From positions 93,253 to 157,252 of the forward strand of contig JACKPJ010000003.1 in NCBI GenBank assembly GCA_024233625.1: 64,000 bases of DNA, written 5' to 3'. Numbering within the stretch: position 1 is the first letter of the stretch; every line of letters begins with the position of its first letter. The notes under the pieces were generated by a model. It saw only the letters and a program-made list of their open reading frames with translations, was not told where the DNA came from and ran no database searches. The DNA is from Deltaproteobacteria bacterium (lineage in GTDB: Bacteria > UBA10199 > DSSB01). Of this stretch, positions 61,557 to 64,000 are shown piece after piece. A program made the translations under genes and the position numbers.

Positions 61557-62615
61557 ATGTCTACTCATCAATTAACACTAAAGTTTTATTCACAACAAGA
61601 CCATGTCTCTTCAGTCGTTGAAGAGTTTCATAAAAAAGTAAACCAATTTGCTCACGAAGAAAAATCTAATTCTCCAACACGACTCCAAGCTGCTAGACAC
61701 CAAATTGATCTATTTTATCAGCGCTTAAGTAAAGAAGTTGAAAATTTTGTTCAAATGGCTCAACACATCTCCTTGGCAAATAATGCCCGCCCTTATACTG
61801 AAAAGCTTAAGGAAGAAACTCAGCAAATTCAAAATATTTTAAGAGAGTATTATGCAGAATGGTCTCGAGAAGACTGGCATCAGTTTTTAAGCAAAATTTC
61901 CTCAAAGCTCATTGAGCTTAAGCAATCGATTTCCGAACATGACTTCAGGCAAACTCTAGACCATGTTGCAGAAGTTGTACTTTTGGACCATTTCGACAAC
62001 TTGGGACAAAAGCAAAAAATTCAATGGCTAAGAAAGGCCTGGCATATGTTAGGCTCTCTCATTTTAGTTACCGGATATCTTTGGCTTCCTCTAAGCTTCA
62101 ATGTTAAAATTTGGATCTTTGCTATTTCACTCATCACCATCTTCTCTTTGGATGTGTATCGACTCAACTCCAGTCATGCTAATGCAAAAGTCTTTCGTGC
62201 TCTTCGGTTTATCATGAGAAAACAAGAAGCAACTCGCCTTAGCTCAAGTACTTTCTATATGATTTCTTGCTTCTTTGTTGTGGCAATCTTTTCTAAGCCC
62301 ATTGCCATTCTTTCGATATTATATTTAGGTTTTGGTGATTCGATCGCTTCGATTGTTGGAGTAAAATGGGGCAAAAGACGCCTAGATAAGCGATTTAGCT
62401 TTGCTGGAAGTCTTGCTTTCTTTACGATATGTTTTTTGCTCACTCTAAGCTATCCCTATCTAGATCCCAATTTTTCAGGCTCGATTTGGATACTCGCCTT
62501 ATTAGGAGGTATCTGCGGTATGTTATCCGAAAGATGTGCAGGTCCCCTTGATGACAATTTAGCTATCCCTATTTGCTCCGCCATCTTTCTCTATTTCATA
62601 TTATTTTTATTCTAA
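61557..62615 (+). CDS. Membrane protein with CTP-dependent prenol-kinase-like domain
   Basis: A 352-residue protein with two parts. Residues 1-155 are charged and helical, probably coiled-coil and cytoplasmic. Residues 160-352 have six or seven membrane segments with the pattern of dolichol/phytol kinase and CDP-diglyceride synthase relatives (SEC59/CTP_transf_1): YLGFGDSIASIVGVKWGKRRLDKRFSFAGSLAFF followed by GGICGMLSERCAGPLDDNLAIPI (each quoted only in part). A lipid or prenol phosphorylation role is inferred. The N-terminal extension is unusual for the family. Confidence 0.75.
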   Translation: MSTHQLTLKFYSQQDHVSSVVEEFHKKVNQFAHEEKSNSPTRLQAARHQIDLFYQRLSKEVENFVQMAQHISLANNARPYTEKLKEETQQIQNILREYYAEWSREDWHQFLSKISSKLIELKQSISEHDFRQTLDHVAEVVLLDHFDNLGQKQKIQWLRKAWHMLGSLILVTGYLWLPLSFNVKIWIFAISLITIFSLDVYRLNSSHANAKVFRALRFIMRKQEATRLSSSTFYMISCFFVVAIFSKPIAILSILYLGFGDSIASIVGVKWGKRRLDKRFSFAGSLAFFTICFLLTLSYPYLDPNFSGSIWILALLGGICGMLSERCAGPLDDNLAIPICSAIFLYFILFLF

Positions 62616-62669
62616 TTGATAAATTCTTTGTCTACAGAATCTAGCTAACTTATTTTAATCTTCAATATC

Positions 62670-63032
62670 ATGGATACAAAAACTGTCATTTTATTCATTG
62701 CACATGGAAGCCGAAGACAGGCAGCCAACCAAGAAATCATTGAAATTGCTAAAGCTTTAGCTGAACAAAGTAACCACAAGGTCATCGCCTGTTTTTTGGA
62801 AATTGCTCAGCCAGACATCCCCAACGCATTAGAAGATGCCGCTCAAAAAGAAACAAGAGTAATAAAAATTCTTCCCTACTTTCTAACTGAAGGTCGACAT
62901 GTTAAAGAAGACATTCCTCGTATTATTTCAGAAAAACTGGCAACACTTAACTATAGCGGAAAAATTGAATGGATAGATTATTTTGGCTCCCATGATCAGG
63001 TCAAAAAATTACTCTCTCAATTGATTCAATAA
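62670..63032 (+). CDS. Small CbiX/SirB-type metal chelatase
   Basis: A 120-residue protein of the sirohydrochlorin chelatase family in its single-domain form (CbiX-S). The metal-binding His12 lies in FIAHGSRRQAANQE, the second His77 in GRHVKEDIP, with LEIAQPDIPNAL between. It inserts cobalt, nickel or iron into sirohydrochlorin. Length is as expected for the small form. No other tetrapyrrole gene is beside it; hemL is 20 kb away. MeaB and two B12-type radical SAM proteins in the window fit an organism using cobalamin. Confidence 0.87.
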   Translation: MDTKTVILFIAHGSRRQAANQEIIEIAKALAEQSNHKVIACFLEIAQPDIPNALEDAAQKETRVIKILPYFLTEGRHVKEDIPRIISEKLATLNYSGKIEWIDYFGSHDQVKKLLSQLIQ

Positions 63033-63047
63033 AATTTAAATTTTCTC

Positions 63048-63590
63048 TTAAGGCACCCAAATGTGTTGGGGGGGATATGGACTATAATCTGAATTATATT
63101 CCGGACGAAAATAAGGAGAAGGAGGTGGATCGGGACGTTGCACAGATCTTACGTCGTTTTTAATTTCTCCCATGATGATGACGAACTGACCAACTTTGAT
63201 TTCATCAAAATTGCTTTTAACCTCAGCAAACATCTCTTCATCAACCTGGCTTAATTTCTTTTTAGCATCGTGAAGCTTTTGCAAATCTTTGGCTAGCTTG
63301 ACTTTATCCCCTAATTCGGTCGCTTTTTGCACTTCGCCTTCTGCAAACAATACTGTTTTTTTCCGGTCTTGCTTTTTTTGCTGCCTTGTTCTCAAAATAT
63401 TATCTAAAATCGCACTTTCTTCTCTTGTCAAATTCATGCCTTTCACAAAGCGCATCAGAATCAATTGATGTACTCTTTCTCTTCGCTGCACATCTGTTTC
63501 TTGACGCGTTTGCGCACTCAGCTCAAAACAAAAATTGCATGAAACAGCTCCTAGAATCACTAAAAAAGAAATTATGCGGAGTAACTTCAT
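63048..63590 (-). CDS. Exported Spy/LTXXQ-like helical protein
   Basis: A 180-residue exported protein. The signal peptide ends around residues 17-28; the sequence allows either lipoprotein processing at VSC or cleavage after SAQ. The mature part is helical with a GMNLTREESAILDNILRTRQQKKQ segment like the LTxxQ motif of Spy/CpxP and metal-sensing periplasmic proteins, followed by a coiled coil. A proline/tyrosine-rich end carries YSPYPPQHIWVP. It overlaps the upstream gene by four bases; that gene's product has one membrane segment. This resembles envelope-stress modules. Confidence 0.65.
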   Translation of the reverse strand: MKLLRIISFLVILGAVSCNFCFELSAQTRQETDVQRRERVHQLILMRFVKGMNLTREESAILDNILRTRQQKKQDRKKTVLFAEGEVQKATELGDKVKLAKDLQKLHDAKKKLSQVDEEMFAEVKSNFDEIKVGQFVIIMGEIKNDVRSVQRPDPPPSPYFRPEYNSDYSPYPPQHIWVP

Positions 63591-64000
63591 GTTTTTAAAC
63601 GATCCTCCAGTTTTTCAATGAGATTTTTCATTTCTTCAGAATTAAGATCTTCCCAATCAGAACTGGGTTCAACCCACTCTTCACGAACTCCTTGCCAAAC
63701 TTTTTGGCTTAAGCGATTAGCCAAACGATCGAGTTGTTGAGTATCTAAATCATCAATATCCACAAACTCGAGCTTAGGACTCAACTCAGCCTGATGAATA
63801 GAAGGGCCATCCACTTGAGAAAACTTGGGTTGATTTTGATCATGAAGGATTTTTCCCGCTCCAATCACCAAAAGAATCATGGCTGCTGCAGCAAAAACTC
63901 GCAAAGGGAAAGAAAATTTCTTTTTTGGAGAAGCTTGAGTAAGCTTTTGAAGAATTTCTTTTTCTTGGCGGCGAAAAAAGAGCTCTCCTGGATCATGTTC
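63587..64000 (-). CDS. Membrane protein, likely anti-sigma factor, C-terminal part (runs off window end)
   Basis: The reverse strand is open to the window end, giving 137 residues of the C-terminus; the N-terminus lies outside. The visible part starts EHDPGELFFRRQEKEILQKL, has one membrane segment (about residues 33-52, LRVFAAAAMILLVIGAGKIL) and ends in an acidic helix (EWVEPSSDWEDLNSEEMKNLIEKLEDRLKT, given as its start EWVEPSSDW and end LEDRLKT). Order and overlap with a Spy-like exported protein fit an anti-sigma factor of an ECF unit, but no sigma gene can be seen, so the call is provisional. An in-frame TTG at 63904 should not be taken as the start. Confidence 0.6.
   Translation of the reverse strand, partial: EHDPGELFFRRQEKEILQKLTQASPKKKFSFPLRVFAAAAMILLVIGAGKILHDQNQPKFSQVDGPSIHQAELSPKLEFVDIDDLDTQQLDRLANRLSQKVWQGVREEWVEPSSDWEDLNSEEMKNLIEKLEDRLKT

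Noticed and set aside
1..64000. CRISPR array, prophage or integrated element
   Set aside because: No regularly spaced direct repeats, integrase, phage structural gene or tRNA-flanking att duplication was seen.

Overview
The window is chromosomal DNA from a low-GC Gram-negative bacterium. It reads throughout in the standard code. Outer-membrane TolC-type channels, RND pumps, Sec signal peptides, lipoproteins with lipoboxes, an IHF-alpha gene and a PhaR-like regulator all point to a proteobacterium or a 'deltaproteobacterial'-type relative. The block thrS-infC-rpmI-rplT-pheS-pheT-ihfA-merR, ending in tRNA-Pro, is a classic proteobacterial gene order. I cannot name the species. I see no prophage, integrase, transposase, rRNA or CRISPR array.

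Layout. 1-5.8 kb: sugar-phosphate metabolism (partial DUF4301 gene, phosphohexomutase, ROK kinase), a three-gene secreted or membrane set built around a C39-like protein without its cysteine, and ThrH. 6.0-10.5 kb: a TolC-RND export pair with no adaptor. 10.6-18.5 kb: the translation superoperon on the minus strand between tRNA-Pro(GGG) and tRNA-Val(GAC), with an AUU-started infC. 18.5-19.6 kb: MeaB GTPase. 19.7-26.6 kb: an accessory island with a low-complexity protein, a B12/radical-SAM enzyme, two unknown proteins, a tandem pair of DRE-TIM aldolase-like proteins (the second without metal-site residues) and a methyltransferase. 26.6-32.1 kb: HU and a second adaptor-less RND-TolC pair. 32.2-38.1 kb: an ECF sigma/anti-sigma pair, a P-loop-deaminase fusion, an M15-like peptidase, UppP and a small exported protein. 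38.3-43.4 kb: NamZ-like hydrolase, ribosomal genes rpmG-rpsR-rpmB-rpmE, patatin and HemL. 43.6-49.8 kb: lipoproteins, a nucleoside phosphorylase-like protein, a large aromatic/Arg/Ser-rich exported protein and a TPR protein. 49.9-57.2 kb: aconitase, an orphan histidine kinase, a PP2C phosphatase and a large radical-SAM protein. 57.4-61.4 kb: TatA, PhaR-like regulator and a preQ0 operon. 61.5-64 kb: a CTP-dependent kinase-like membrane protein, a CbiX-type chelatase, and the start of a second membrane-stress module.

Best candidates for something new are (i) the 19.7-26.6 kb island, where an aldolase that keeps its metal-site residues is followed by a paralog that has replaced its Arg-Asp and His-x-His residues at the same positions without gaps; (ii) the queuosine operon, whose QueD position is filled by a 6-pyruvoyltetrahydropterin-synthase homolog with the ExxHGH motif instead of CxxxHGH; and (iii) two RND-TolC operons that both lack a membrane-fusion protein. 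Function statements come from family motifs recognised by eye; no search was run.
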